This document shows, one piece after another, positions 18,985 through 29,573 of a DNA stretch of 64,000 bases. The DNA lies in assembly GCF_900103255.1 (NCBI RefSeq), contig NZ_FMWS01000037.1:1-64000 (forward strand). Reading direction: 5' to 3'. Position numbers and translations under genes: made by a program. Source of the DNA: Gilliamella bombi (lineage in GTDB: Bacteria; Pseudomonadota; Gammaproteobacteria; Enterobacterales; Orbaceae). Each line of letters begins with the position of its first letter. Positions within the stretch are counted from its first letter, which is position 1. The notes beneath the pieces are model-generated. The model searched no databases. It saw only the letters and a program-made list of their open reading frames with translations, and had not been told where the DNA came from.

Positions 18985-21900
18985 TTATAATGAATTCATT
19001 ATATTCATCAGGCTTTGATAACTATCAACATCATGATAGCGTACCTTACTAGTCGAAAGTTCGTTAAAAAGCTTTTTCGCGCACGAAATTTTTGCTTGTT
19101 CAATTGGTCTTAAATTTAAACTATCCATAGTACCTTTGGTTTCAGCAATAAAAAAGATATGCTTTACTTTCCCAACATGAAAAGCAATTGCCCAATCGGG
19201 TGAATAATTACCAACAGGTGTTGGAATATGAAAACCTTTTGGTAATTTTGCATATACGCACACTTCTTCTGCCGTATCAAGATCTTCAACAAATTTCCGT
19301 TCAATACTTTTTTCGGCTAGACCATCGGTAAATACATAATTTTGAATTGCTTTTTTCGCTAAAAACGCTTTATCGTAACTTTGTAAACTTTTTTCCTGAG
19401 TGAAAATAGTACTGTCATATTTGCCTGAAGTTTTATTGTATGTAATATGTTCTATAATTGTAGTTGCTTTTTGTTCTTTAATTAATTTAATAATTTTAGC
19501 AATAAATTCTTCTGGATTATCCTTGAACATATCTAGTTTTTTTGTATCTAACCCCTTTAATATGGCCACTACTGTTTTGCGGGTTAATGTGGTTTCTTGC
19601 GCAATCTGACCAATCAAGTCGTATTTTATTGGTTTAAAATAAGCATGTTCCAAAGTGGTAGTCTTTGTTTCTTGAGTTTTAAACGCATCATTTTGATAGA
19701 TACTTTGTGTCGTTATCTGCTCTTTAAGTTGACCGACAGCCGTAATGTATTGTAGCTGCGAGACAAATAACTTATCGTTGATATGAGCAATTGCTTTGTT
19801 GATTAATTCATCACTATCAAAGTCAACAGTATAGGCATATTGCTGATTAATTTGCTGCCATAATGCTTGGAATTCGGCTTTATCAAAATTCTCATTAAGT
19901 GGATTATCTTTAATCTTTGTTTCATGACCATCGGTAAACATGGCGTCTAACTCGCTATCATTATAAATAGTCTGAATTAGGCGATGAATTCCGTCACCCA
20001 TTGGTTGTAATTCATCTGGTAATGGTGCCACTGAGTTCATTACAACATCGTTGCGGTATTTATCGGTTATTTTACGCTCGATATCAACATAGCCATGACT
20101 AATTAAATAAAATTCAATTTTATCAGCTACTGCTTTATCGATAATGGTTGATACACCATTAACTTCTACATATTTACCGAAAAAGTACTCACTGGTGGCA
20201 ACAGTTGGTCGATCATAAATGACTGTTTTTATGTCGGCTTGAAGATCATTAACAAAGTTTCTATAACTTTCACTAGCGATAACGGTTAACATGTTGATAT
20301 CGTGGACTTGTTCGCCGCAGCTTTCAATATCCATACGATTACCATCTTGATTAACACATAAACGAAGACCACGACCAACTTCTTGCCGTTTAGCTGTTTG
20401 GTTATCGGAGTGTTTTAGTGTACAAATCTGGAAAACATTGGGATTATCCCAACCTTCACGTAGTGCTGAGTGCGAAAAGATAAATCGAGTGGGCTCATCA
20501 AAGCTTAACAGTTGTTCTTTATTTTTAAGAATCAGGTCGTAAGCTGAAATATCATCTGAAGATTCGCTACCTCGTTTTAATTGGCTATCAATACTTTTGC
20601 CAGTTTTTTTATCAATGCTAAAGTAACCTTTATGTACTTGGCTTGCATCATTACACTTATTTTTTAAATATTGTTGATAAGGTGTGTTGCTGGCTTGGTC
20701 TAAGTATTGTTGCAAAATCGTTAGGTATTCTTGTTCAAATATTTGTCCATATTCGCCCAATATTTCGTTATTGTTTTCATCATATTGGCGGTATTTAGCT
20801 ACTTCATCAATAAAAAATAATGATAGTGATTTAACGCCCATATTGAACAATTTTTCTTCTTTGTCAAAGTGAGATAATATGGTTTCTCTAATTTGAATGC
20901 GGCGCATATTTTCTTCAGAAATATCACCTATCACTTCACCGGTTTTAATTGAAACACCATTGGTAAAAGTGACTATTCCAGTCAAAGGATTGATCTCAGA
21001 TACTGTATATCCCTTGTATTGCTGCATCTGTTTTGAAACAGAATAAAGATTATCACCCTCAGTAAAATGGCGAATTTCACGTTTGATACCATTCTTATGA
21101 TTTATTTCTAGCTCAATATTTGCCAGTGGTGGTTTTTTACTGGATAAGACGATTTGTTCAAGATACAAGTAGCTATCAGTACCTCTTAGATTTTTAACTT
21201 CAAAACCCTTTACTTCAATTTTTTTAACTAGCCGTTTATTGTATGCATCAAGTGCATCAAGTACATAAATTAGATTATTCTGTTTTTTATGGGTAGCAGA
21301 ATAATTTAATGAAAATAATGGATTAAAATTTTTTAAGGCTTTTTGCGTGACTTCACCACCCATTTTTTGTGGCTCATCCAAAATAATAATGGGATTATTA
21401 GCGGCTATAACATCAATCGGCCGGCGCGACGCAAACTCATCGCGTTTTGAGTAAATAATTCGTGCCTCTTTATTTTTGCCGTCTTCTTTTAGCGAGGACG
21501 CAAAAGCTTGAGTGTTAATGATCATAACATTAATGCCCGAATTGGCAGCAAAACTATCTAATAAAGTTAAATTTTTACTGTCATAGACAAAAAAGCGAGC
21601 CTTTTGACCATAATGCTCCATAAAATGGTCTGAGGTTATTTCAAAGGTTTTTTTTACTCCCTCTCGAATGGCAATAGAGGGTACCACAACAATAAACTTG
21701 CTCCAGCCATAATGCTTGTTCAGTTCAAACATGGTTTTGAGGTAAACATAGGTTTTACCAGTACCGGTTTCCATTTCAATATCAAGACTACACCGACCTA
21801 AGTTTTTAATTAAATCAGCCGACTGTTTGATATTGTTTATATTTTGTATTTTTTTAATATTAGCGAGTAACTCGTTATCGGTTAACGAAATAATTTCATT

Positions 21901-22098
21901 TTTAAAACCAATATCGATTGCGCTATCATCTGATGTATAACTTGAAGCCGTTTCATAACTCATTTCTGCCTGAGTAGGTGCATTGCCTAAATCACGCACA
22001 TAACGCAGGCTATTTTGATAACCTTGCCCGTTAAAAACTTGAACTACTGCATTTACTGCATCGGTTTGATATTGTTGAATTTTAAAATTAAATTTCAT
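18985..22098 (-). CDS. Type III restriction endonuclease, Res subunit
   Basis: Res is the helicase-nuclease subunit of a type III system; with Mod it translocates or diffuses from an unmethylated site and cuts DNA. The 1037-residue protein has an SF2 helicase core: Walker A METGTGKT (about residue 111), motif II LDEPQ (about 243), a motif VI region GRGLRLCVNQ. A C-terminal PD-(D/E)xK nuclease is visible as SPDWAIAF...FIAETKG (about 970-990). It is the last gene of a four-gene operon, and its ATG overlaps the Mod stop (TAATG). It ends opposite the duplicated 118-aa genes. Confidence 0.9.
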   Translation of the reverse strand: MKFNFKIQQYQTDAVNAVVQVFNGQGYQNSLRYVRDLGNAPTQAEMSYETASSYTSDDSAIDIGFKNEIISLTDNELLANIKKIQNINNIKQSADLIKNLGRCSLDIEMETGTGKTYVYLKTMFELNKHYGWSKFIVVVPSIAIREGVKKTFEITSDHFMEHYGQKARFFVYDSKNLTLLDSFAANSGINVMIINTQAFASSLKEDGKNKEARIIYSKRDEFASRRPIDVIAANNPIIILDEPQKMGGEVTQKALKNFNPLFSLNYSATHKKQNNLIYVLDALDAYNKRLVKKIEVKGFEVKNLRGTDSYLYLEQIVLSSKKPPLANIELEINHKNGIKREIRHFTEGDNLYSVSKQMQQYKGYTVSEINPLTGIVTFTNGVSIKTGEVIGDISEENMRRIQIRETILSHFDKEEKLFNMGVKSLSLFFIDEVAKYRQYDENNNEILGEYGQIFEQEYLTILQQYLDQASNTPYQQYLKNKCNDASQVHKGYFSIDKKTGKSIDSQLKRGSESSDDISAYDLILKNKEQLLSFDEPTRFIFSHSALREGWDNPNVFQICTLKHSDNQTAKRQEVGRGLRLCVNQDGNRMDIESCGEQVHDINMLTVIASESYRNFVNDLQADIKTVIYDRPTVATSEYFFGKYVEVNGVSTIIDKAVADKIEFYLISHGYVDIERKITDKYRNDVVMNSVAPLPDELQPMGDGIHRLIQTIYNDSELDAMFTDGHETKIKDNPLNENFDKAEFQALWQQINQQYAYTVDFDSDELINKAIAHINDKLFVSQLQYITAVGQLKEQITTQSIYQNDAFKTQETKTTTLEHAYFKPIKYDLIGQIAQETTLTRKTVVAILKGLDTKKLDMFKDNPEEFIAKIIKLIKEQKATTIIEHITYNKTSGKYDSTIFTQEKSLQSYDKAFLAKKAIQNYVFTDGLAEKSIERKFVEDLDTAEEVCVYAKLPKGFHIPTPVGNYSPDWAIAFHVGKVKHIFFIAETKGTMDSLNLRPIEQAKISCAKKLFNELSTSKVRYHDVDSYQSLMNIMNSL

Positions 22099-24035
22099 TA
22101 CAACACCTTCCTCTTGGTTTCAGGGCTGTAGGTAGTAAAAATTTGTTCAAAATTGGTGGCAACACTATCATTTTCCATTGAGCTATCACGCATAACAAAA
22201 TAGTAAGGTTTTTGTTTGGCAATAGCCGTGATGACCTCTTCATTAATGTCTGTATCAAAACAAGCCATTAAAAAGTTATCCGCTACGTTAAACACTGTTT
22301 TACCGGCAATAGTGGTTTGTTTAATATCACTGGAAAGTAATACACCCAAATCCAGCATAACTTGGAACAATAAATCTTCCGCCGTTCTATCGGTTTTGAT
22401 ATTGTCAATCAGGGCGTCAAGAAGATCGGTATTATACTCAGCAGGGTTGTAATAAACCTCTTTCATATTACTGCTATCGCACTTTAAGACGCGAAAGCCT
22501 TTATCAAATTTAGCCTGTGGATTTTCTTGAGCAATTTTATTGCCTGCCCGGCGAATGCGCTCTTTACCAATTTCGCAGATATTAGTCGCTTTCTTTTGTT
22601 TTTGTAAAAACTCAACAGCAAATTTATTGTTTCTTTCCGAAATATCTTCGGGCATCTGTACCAATATATATCTAGCTGACTTATTTTGTTTTACATTATA
22701 ATCCATTACCGCAGCAGCGGTTGTTGCCGAACCAGAGAAGAAGTCCATGATAATAGGAGATTCTTGTTTATATAAAGTTGCTTGTAATAAAATTTGAATT
22801 AATTTTTCAGGTTTCGGAGTATCAAATATATCTCCACCAAATAAATGTCTAATTTGAGCTAAACCATCTTCATTGGTTTCACATGAATAAGAATTAGGAG
22901 ATAAAACATTTTTCATTTTTTTTATTTCACCACCTAATTTTATATGATTGGGCCTAAAAGGGGCTTTACTAATAACGATTTTTTCTTGATTTTGTACAAT
23001 TTCATCGATTTTGCTTTGTGAATAGCGCCACTCACCCTCCAAAATTATCTCGGTTATATTTTTATAATTTTCAACAATTACCCTATTTAATAATTTAGTA
23101 ACAATATTTCCTTCAGACATATCTTGAGGTTCAAAAATTTGTTCTTTAATTGAAAAATCAACCGAGAATGGAGGTAAAGTTATGGTTGAACGACTATTTC
23201 CTGCATTGTTTATAGGGTATTTTTTTCCCTCTGTTGTTTTTTCAATTGAAAATGGGACGGTTAGCTCGGATTGTTTAGCATAACAAAGCACGTAGTCAAA
23301 AATTTTTCCAACGTTTCTATGTAAAAATGACGGTTTCTTTTTCTTCTCCCATATAAATTCTGCGATAAAATTTTTTTCCCCAAAAATTTCATTACATAAT
23401 TTCCTAGCATTGTAATTTTCGTTATCATCAAGAGTGATAAAAATGATCCCATTTTTTTTTAAAATATCTTTAGCAATTTTTAATCTTGGATACATCATGT
23501 TTAACCAATCGGTATGAAAACGACCATTACTTTCTATATTTTGGATTAATCTATTCCCATTTAGATCATATTGATTGCTATGACCTATATATTCAGCATA
23601 GCTTTGGATGAAATTATCCAAATACATAAAATCATGTCCAGTATTGTAAGGGGGATCAATAAATATTAAATCAACTTTATCGAGATAAGTTTCCTGCAAT
23701 AGTTTCAATACCTCAAGATTATCACCTTCAATATATAAATTTTCGGTATCATCAAAATCAACACTTTCTTCACGACAAGGTCGTAAAGTTTTGGCTATGG
23801 GCGCATTAGCAAGTAGAATCGATTTCTTTTTATCTGGCCAAGTAAATTGGTAACGTTCTTCTCGACCTTCAACAATCACTGATGAAAGTTCTTGTTTGAG
23901 CAAATCAAAGTCGATGGCGTATTCCACTTCACCTTGTTGGTTTTTGCGTTCAGTAATACAGTTCGGGAATTGTGCACCGATTTTTTTGATATTTTCATCC
24001 ACTTTATTGAGTGAATGCATCTTTAATTTATCCAT
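22098..24035 (-). CDS. Type III DNA methyltransferase, Mod subunit
   Basis: Mod recognises the site and methylates it, probably at adenine N6, and is needed for cutting too. The 645-residue protein has DPPYNTG (motif IV, about residue 127) before FFSGSATTAAAV (motif I, about 433), the beta-class order typical of Mod. The region between them is the expected place of the target recognition domain. The flanking genes are translationally coupled (TAAATG from the DUF4391 gene, TAATG to res). Many mod genes are phase-variable through 5' repeats; I see no such repeat here. Confidence 0.9.
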   Translation of the reverse strand: MDKLKMHSLNKVDENIKKIGAQFPNCITERKNQQGEVEYAIDFDLLKQELSSVIVEGREERYQFTWPDKKKSILLANAPIAKTLRPCREESVDFDDTENLYIEGDNLEVLKLLQETYLDKVDLIFIDPPYNTGHDFMYLDNFIQSYAEYIGHSNQYDLNGNRLIQNIESNGRFHTDWLNMMYPRLKIAKDILKKNGIIFITLDDNENYNARKLCNEIFGEKNFIAEFIWEKKKKPSFLHRNVGKIFDYVLCYAKQSELTVPFSIEKTTEGKKYPINNAGNSRSTITLPPFSVDFSIKEQIFEPQDMSEGNIVTKLLNRVIVENYKNITEIILEGEWRYSQSKIDEIVQNQEKIVISKAPFRPNHIKLGGEIKKMKNVLSPNSYSCETNEDGLAQIRHLFGGDIFDTPKPEKLIQILLQATLYKQESPIIMDFFSGSATTAAAVMDYNVKQNKSARYILVQMPEDISERNNKFAVEFLQKQKKATNICEIGKERIRRAGNKIAQENPQAKFDKGFRVLKCDSSNMKEVYYNPAEYNTDLLDALIDNIKTDRTAEDLLFQVMLDLGVLLSSDIKQTTIAGKTVFNVADNFLMACFDTDINEEVITAIAKQKPYYFVMRDSSMENDSVATNFEQIFTTYSPETKRKVL

Positions 24036-24641
24036 TTAAGAATCCTTTAACTCTTGTTTCAATTGGTTAATTTTTTGCACCAATTCAAATACTTTTTTAG
24101 GCTGTAGCTCTTTTCTTGCTTGCTTTTCAAGACGTGCAATATTTAAAATCAGTTTTTGTCTTTTATCGGCAATGATAATCTGCTGCTCAAGGCTATTGCC
24201 TTGCTCAATATTGAATTTGCCGACTTGTTGAATGATGTTTTGCCAGACATTATCAAGGTTTAATCCTTTTAATTCAATGTGTAATTCTTCTTTAGCTTGC
24301 CAATCACTTTGTATCAATTTATGTTGAAAAACGGCCAATTTAGCCTGCTTAGCATATTGCAAAATAAATAGTATATTTTGCGGTATTAGTTTGGATAATA
24401 AAACAAGGCTTGTTTCATTAAAATTGATTTTTTTTAGTTGTACCAATGCCACAAAAAAAGCATTAATGTTATTTCCTGCTGCGAGATTTATCTTTGCTGC
24501 GGAAACCTCGTTAACAAGGGTTATTTTAGCTATATCCGCATCGACTTTTTCTTTCGTAGCATTGTTCAGTTGAAACTTTGCATAGATTGTTTTTTTAGCT
24601 AACTGGTGATTTATTTCTGTCGTTTTGGGCAAACCAAGCAT
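24036..24641 (-). CDS. DUF4391 domain protein of the defence operon
   Basis: This 201-residue protein resembles the DUF4391 family, which travels with helicase and methyltransferase genes in defence loci; its biochemical role is not known to me. It starts MLGLPKTTEINHQLAKKTIY, has a central region with Lys- and Leu-rich helices and ends in a probable coiled coil (KVFELVQKINQLKQELKDS). There is no enzyme motif. Its start overlaps the helicase stop (TAATG), so it is made with the helicase. A scaffold or adaptor role between helicase and Mod/Res is plausible but unproven. The family call is from memory. Confidence 0.7.
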   Translation of the reverse strand: MLGLPKTTEINHQLAKKTIYAKFQLNNATKEKVDADIAKITLVNEVSAAKINLAAGNNINAFFVALVQLKKINFNETSLVLLSKLIPQNILFILQYAKQAKLAVFQHKLIQSDWQAKEELHIELKGLNLDNVWQNIIQQVGKFNIEQGNSLEQQIIIADKRQKLILNIARLEKQARKELQPKKVFELVQKINQLKQELKDS

Positions 24642-27600
24642 TATGCTACCTTATTTTCTGATTCACTGACAACTAAAAAACAGATTAATTCAAAGTCATC
24701 TAGACCTTTTATACTATCGGTAACAAAACTAACTGAGTTACCGCTTAAAAAATTATCAATATCACTGTGTTTTTTTACTTCAATAATTGAATTTATGGCA
24801 TCACCAAGTCGTTGTGAAAAATGAGTCATATTACTGCCATCGGCTGTGATTTTGTTAAATTGCTGATACAATTTTGCAATGGGTTCTGTTTTGCCTTTGC
24901 AAAGTAAGCGTATTTTATCAAGTAATTGTTTTGGTGATAAATGATCACAAATAACTTCGCCATTATTAGCTACATACACCATGTAAAACGGATGAAGTCG
25001 ATTTTGATTATTAATATTAATGCTGTTTGCCCGATTTTTTAATATATAAATAACTCCTGCGGGTATATCTGGTGAAGCTGGCACAACTGCATGTAATCCA
25101 TACGGTGTTTTATCAAGCTCAGGATGGTTTTTGATATACTCTAGCAAATCAAGTCTAAATTCATTTAAACCTAAATCCATAATTGATATACTGTTAGTGA
25201 TATCTTCAATATCAACCACTTCGTCTTGTAAGCGTTTGAGCTGTGCTTTACGATAGGCTAAATCGGATTTTTCTTCTTCACTTAAAATATTGTCATCACC
25301 TGTTGCAGTCATGTCGACAATTTTCATGCGAGTTTCTACCTTAGCTTTTAGATCAATATATTCATCTAAAGTAACATCAGGCCAAAAGTTAACTAGCTGA
25401 ATCGACTGATTTTTGCTGCCTATGCGATCAATACGTCCAAACCGCTGAATAATTCGTACCGGATTCCAATGTATATCGTAATTAATTAAATAATCACAAT
25501 CTTGTAAGTTTTGCCCTTCAGAGATGCAATCGGTTGCAATTAATATATCAATCTCATGAGTGTTATTCGGCATTAACAAGTGTTTATCTTTTGATTTGGG
25601 TGAAAAGCAGGTTAAAACAGTGTTTAAATCACAATGCAATTTAGGTACAGTAGATCTTCCGTCAACCGAACCTGTTATCATTGCGGTATGTAGGGAAAAG
25701 TTATTTTGTACATACTGGCTAACGTGATCAAACAAATAACTTGCTGTATCGGCAAAAGCGGTAAATATAATCACTTTTTTATTATTGTTATTAATGGGGT
25801 TTAGTTGCTTATTTTTAATAATAGTAAGTAAATTTTGTAATTTAATATCATGTTTTGCGGTGATATCACTTATCATATGAGTTAATAATGATAAGATTTC
25901 ATAATCTTTAGTAAGATAGTGTTTCCATGAAAGATAATCCATATCGGCTAAGGCAATTTTTACTTTTTTGCCAAATGTAAATAACTGATCATTATTATGT
26001 TCATCTTCATCAAGATCATTGAAATTAGTAATATCGGTAAGCTCTATTTCTTTTTTTATACTTTGATTATAAGATTCAATAGTAGCTATTGTTTGCTGAA
26101 TAAAGTTTTTTATACGTTCTAATGTATGATTAAATGAGAATACCGAGCTTTCGAGTCGTTTCATCAAGTTGATTGCCATTAAACGACGAATTCCTTGTTC
26201 TCGATTAGCTTGGGTAAATCCTACATTAATTGTGTTGTCCTCATATATTTCTGCATACTTTTCCATTTTACTTTGTAAGATAAAGTGGGTAGGGGTATAA
26301 ATTGATAGATTCAGTAGCATTAGTTGTTCGAAAATTTCGTTATAACTTATTGCATTAGCTAAATCCGTTAGTTTAGGTCTTACTGAAATAGGCTTGAGCC
26401 TGGTTGGAAAAGTACCTATATCGGCGGTATCGTAATATTTTTGAATGTGTTTGCGTGAACGAGCAATCGTAACAGAATCCAATACTTCGAAAAAGTCAAA
26501 ATCCAACATCCGTAATAGGCTTTCTGTTGTTCTTTCAGTTGTATCTTGTTTACTCCAAATGTTAAATGCTTTTTGTGCATTCTTAAAAATCTCATCCAAT
26601 GAACGATGAGTATTGAGATTTTCATCAATATGACTGGTTTTTCCTTCGTAAGCAAGGGCTAATTGATTTTTTAAATCATTGAAACGATTATTAACAGGTG
26701 TTGCGGAAAGCATCAATACTTTAGTTTTGACTCCTTTTCGGATCACTTGATTAAGTAATTTTGAATATCGATTTTCTTTTTCATTTTCGTTGTCTTTGCT
26801 TGATAATTTGCCACCATTACGGAAATTATGTGATTCATCAATCACTACAAGGTCGTAATTATTCCAATGAATTCGATCTAAATCTATACCATTTGATTTA
26901 CCACAAGAGCGATTAAGGTCGGTATGAAAAAGCACATCATACCGTAATCGATCTTCAGCGATGGGGTTATTAATGTAATTTGCTTTGTAAGTGTTCCAGT
27001 TATTGTTCAGTTTTTTAGGGCATAAAACGAGCACAGACTTATTTCGGTTTTCATAATATTTAATTACTGATAAAGCAGTAAATGTTTTACCCAGCCCAAC
27101 ACTGTCAGCTAAAATACAGCCATTATATTTTTCAAGTTTATTGATGATTGCTAAGGCTGCATCTTTTTGAAAGTTGAATAGCATATTCCAGATTTTGCTA
27201 TTTTTGAATCCAGTAGCTTCGTTGGGCAATACATCTTCTGAAATATCTTCAAGAAATTCATTAAAAATATTATAGAGGATAACAAAATAGATAAACTCAG
27301 GTGAATTTTCATTGTAGGCGCTGGCAATATTGTCGATAACAATATTGGTTACATCCTGAAGTTTAGTTTTATCTTGCCAAAGTTCATTAAAAATGGAAAG
27401 AAATTTAATTGAATCTGGAGAAGGAATCTTTTGTACTATGTTGTAAGCATTGTTTCCTCGTTCACAGCCTAGATCAATAGTTGTAAATCCATTGATTGGT
27501 ATATAAGCATTATCGTCTACATGTATGAATCCAGCCATATTTTCATTAGTGATGTTGGATTTAAATGTAACCTTTTGTCTAATCCAATCAGCACATTCTT

Positions 27601-27904
27601 TAGCAATCGCTTTTTGTGTTAATTCGTTACGAAGTTTAATTTCAAATTCGGTACCATAAAGGCTACGTTCTCGATTAAGGCGTGGTATGTAGAATTCTCT
27701 TTGTGCTTTTGGGGTTTGCTCGGTTATAAAGGTTGGCGAAGTAAAGATGAAACGGAGTTCATCTATATTTTTCAACTCTTTTTTGAGTTTTTCAAAAGCA
27801 AAAAATGAAAAGCATGCGGCAACGATTGCTAATTTACTCCCTTGCTTTATTTCGCCTGATAGATCTTCTTGGAGCGTTTTCGTTATGTTATCTATGATTC
27901 CCAT
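24641..27904 (-). CDS. PLD-like N-terminal domain fused to SNF2-type helicase
   Basis: This 1087-residue protein is the first gene of the four-gene operon. Its N-terminal 200 residues (GSKLAIVAACFSFFAFEKL, RFIFTSPTF, FEIKLRNELTQKAIAKECADWI) match the phospholipase-D-like domain found at the front of many defence helicases; I see no full HKD motif, so it may bind or sense rather than cut. The SNF2 core has Walker A DSVGLGKT (about 270), motif II VIDESHNFRN (about 350) and motifs V/VI ATDCISEGQNLQ...QRFGRIDRIG (about 800-825). Such ATPases move along duplex DNA. Gene context suggests it helps detect or process invading DNA for the Mod/Res pair. Confidence 0.85.
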   Translation of the reverse strand: MGIIDNITKTLQEDLSGEIKQGSKLAIVAACFSFFAFEKLKKELKNIDELRFIFTSPTFITEQTPKAQREFYIPRLNRERSLYGTEFEIKLRNELTQKAIAKECADWIRQKVTFKSNITNENMAGFIHVDDNAYIPINGFTTIDLGCERGNNAYNIVQKIPSPDSIKFLSIFNELWQDKTKLQDVTNIVIDNIASAYNENSPEFIYFVILYNIFNEFLEDISEDVLPNEATGFKNSKIWNMLFNFQKDAALAIINKLEKYNGCILADSVGLGKTFTALSVIKYYENRNKSVLVLCPKKLNNNWNTYKANYINNPIAEDRLRYDVLFHTDLNRSCGKSNGIDLDRIHWNNYDLVVIDESHNFRNGGKLSSKDNENEKENRYSKLLNQVIRKGVKTKVLMLSATPVNNRFNDLKNQLALAYEGKTSHIDENLNTHRSLDEIFKNAQKAFNIWSKQDTTERTTESLLRMLDFDFFEVLDSVTIARSRKHIQKYYDTADIGTFPTRLKPISVRPKLTDLANAISYNEIFEQLMLLNLSIYTPTHFILQSKMEKYAEIYEDNTINVGFTQANREQGIRRLMAINLMKRLESSVFSFNHTLERIKNFIQQTIATIESYNQSIKKEIELTDITNFNDLDEDEHNNDQLFTFGKKVKIALADMDYLSWKHYLTKDYEILSLLTHMISDITAKHDIKLQNLLTIIKNKQLNPINNNNKKVIIFTAFADTASYLFDHVSQYVQNNFSLHTAMITGSVDGRSTVPKLHCDLNTVLTCFSPKSKDKHLLMPNNTHEIDILIATDCISEGQNLQDCDYLINYDIHWNPVRIIQRFGRIDRIGSKNQSIQLVNFWPDVTLDEYIDLKAKVETRMKIVDMTATGDDNILSEEEKSDLAYRKAQLKRLQDEVVDIEDITNSISIMDLGLNEFRLDLLEYIKNHPELDKTPYGLHAVVPASPDIPAGVIYILKNRANSININNQNRLHPFYMVYVANNGEVICDHLSPKQLLDKIRLLCKGKTEPIAKLYQQFNKITADGSNMTHFSQRLGDAINSIIEVKKHSDIDNFLSGNSVSFVTDSIKGLDDFELICFLVVSESENKVA

Positions 27905-28487
27905 TGTTTTATTTTCTCTGCGATATTATCTGTACTAATGCTAACTTCCCTTATTTTAAATTAGCTTCTACAAAAAAGTATTGTCATTGGTGATTAACTA
28001 TAGCGCAATTTATTGTGATATTTTTATTATTGTAAAAATGTAAATTATTGTCTAGAAATGTTTTTATCTATTTTTTGCTAAAAAGTATGGTTGTTGATAG
28101 TGGCTAAAAATTGGAAAAAATTTACTGATATAAATAAAAATCATAAGCGAATATCTCATGGTCAAAAAAAGTTAGTGTTAAGTTTAAATAATAATTAATT
28201 ATCTTTTAACTCTTTCTAAAAAATACACTCACAAGTAGAAAATTTTTTATGATCAAAATAGAATTTAAATATGAAAAAATGATAGTGCAAAAAATAACCT
28301 AATATTAAGTTTCTAATATATTGGTTATTTACATATAATATTTCATTTATTCAATCGATTTGCTATACATTATTTATGTAATTATGCGATATATACCTGA
28401 TAACTAGCTCAAACTGTATTTTAAAAGTGATTAAGTATATAATGCCCCACAAATTTAATTAATTTATATCATCTAATATATATTTTT
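27905..28487. other. Intergenic region between the defence operon and prfA
   Basis: This very AT-rich 583-base stretch has no convincing gene. It should hold the divergent promoters of the defence operon and prfA. A hairpin lies at 28293-28329. prfA has no clear Shine-Dalgarno sequence. Confidence 0.4.
28293..28329. terminator. Hairpin, possible terminator
   Basis: AATAACC...GGTTATT closes a longer, nearly paired stem (TAATATTA with TAATATATT). The loop is about 6 bases and a T-rich stretch follows on the plus strand. No gene directly upstream needs it, so it may be a relic at the edge of the inserted island. Confidence 0.3.
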
Positions 28488-29573
28488 ATGAAATCTTCAA
28501 TTATCAACAAATTAGAAATGCTACAAGAGCGTTATGAAGAAGTTCAAGCATTATTGTCTGATGCTTCGGTTATTGCGGATCAAAATCGCTTTCGCACTTT
28601 ATCTAAAGAATATTCGCAATTAACAGGGGTGGTTAAGTGTTTTTCTGATTGGAAGCAAACACAAGAGGATATCGACACAGCTAAAATGATGCTATCTGAT
28701 CCTGAAATGAGTGAAATGGCACAAGAGGAGTTAAACGAAGCATTAAGTCGAGTTGAAGAACAAGAAAAGCAACTACAAGTTTTACTATTACCTAAAGATC
28801 CTAATGATGACTATAATTGTTTTGTCGAAGTTAGAGCAGGAACGGGGGGTGATGAAGCGGCTATTTTTGCAGGTGATTTAGCCCGAATGTATACAAGATT
28901 TGCCGAGTCGCACAGTTGGCGTGTTGAGATTATGAGTGCAAATGATGGTGAACATGGTGGCTATAAAGAAGTTATTATGTTAGTGAGTGGGGATGGTGTT
29001 TATGGCCATTTGAAATTCGAATCGGGTGGACACCGAGTTCAACGTGTGCCAGAAACAGAATCTCAAGGTCGTATTCATACCTCTGCTTGTACTGTTGCTG
29101 TTTTACCGGAAGTTCCTGAAGCAGAAATGCCTGAAATCAACCCCGCTGATTTAAAAATTGATACCTATCGTTCATCTGGCGCAGGTGGTCAGCATGTTAA
29201 TACAACAGATTCTGCTATTCGTATTACCCACATTCCTACGGGCATCGTTGTTGAATGTCAAGATGAGCGATCGCAACATAAAAACAGAGCCAAAGCAATG
29301 TCAGTTTTAGCCGCAAGAATTCAAGATGCAGAACTACGTAAGCGCCAACAAGAAGAGGCTTCAACACGTCGAAATCTATTAGGTTCAGGCGATCGTTCAG
29401 ATAGAATCAGAACATATAATTATCCACAAGGTCGAGTAACCGATCATCGAATTAATTTAACGCTTTACCGTTTAGACGAAGTCATGGAAGGAAAATTAGA
29501 GATGCTAATCGATCCGATTGTGCAGGAATATCAGGCCGATCAACTAGCAGCTTTATCGGAACAAGATGAATGA
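28488..29573 (+). CDS. prfA: Peptide chain release factor 1
   Basis: RF1 ends translation at UAA and UAG. The 361-residue protein has the GGQ motif in [15 protein letters not shown] and the stop-codon-reading region with a PxT-like segment ([13 protein letters not shown]). The GGQ glutamine is the target of PrmC, encoded next with a 4-base overlap (ATGA). In most relatives hemA lies upstream of prfA; here the type III island lies there instead. Confidence 0.97.
   Translation: MKSSIINKLEMLQERYEEVQALLSDASVIADQNRFRTLSKEYSQLTGVVKCFSDWKQTQEDIDTAKMMLSDPEMSEMAQEELNEALSRVEEQEKQLQVLLLPKDPNDDYNCFVEVRAGTGGDEAAIFAGDLARMYTRFAESHSWRVEIMSANDGEHGGYKEVIMLVSGDGVYGHLKFESGGHRVQRVPETESQGRIHTSACTVAVLPEVPEAEMPEINPADLKIDTYRSSGAGGQHVNTTDSAIRITHIPTGIVVECQDERSQHKNRAKAMSVLAARIQDAELRKRQQEEASTRRNLLGSGDRSDRIRTYNYPQGRVTDHRINLTLYRLDEVMEGKLEMLIDPIVQEYQADQLAALSEQDE

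Noticed and set aside
22098-24035. Phase-variable mod gene through a 5' repeat
   Set aside because: I looked for short tandem repeats or long homopolymers in the mod start region and found none of note.
19400-24824. Small plus-strand frames opposite the type III operon (for example 22216-22452, 24606-24824)
   Set aside because: They lie wholly antisense to clear large genes and have no ribosome-binding site or recognisable product.
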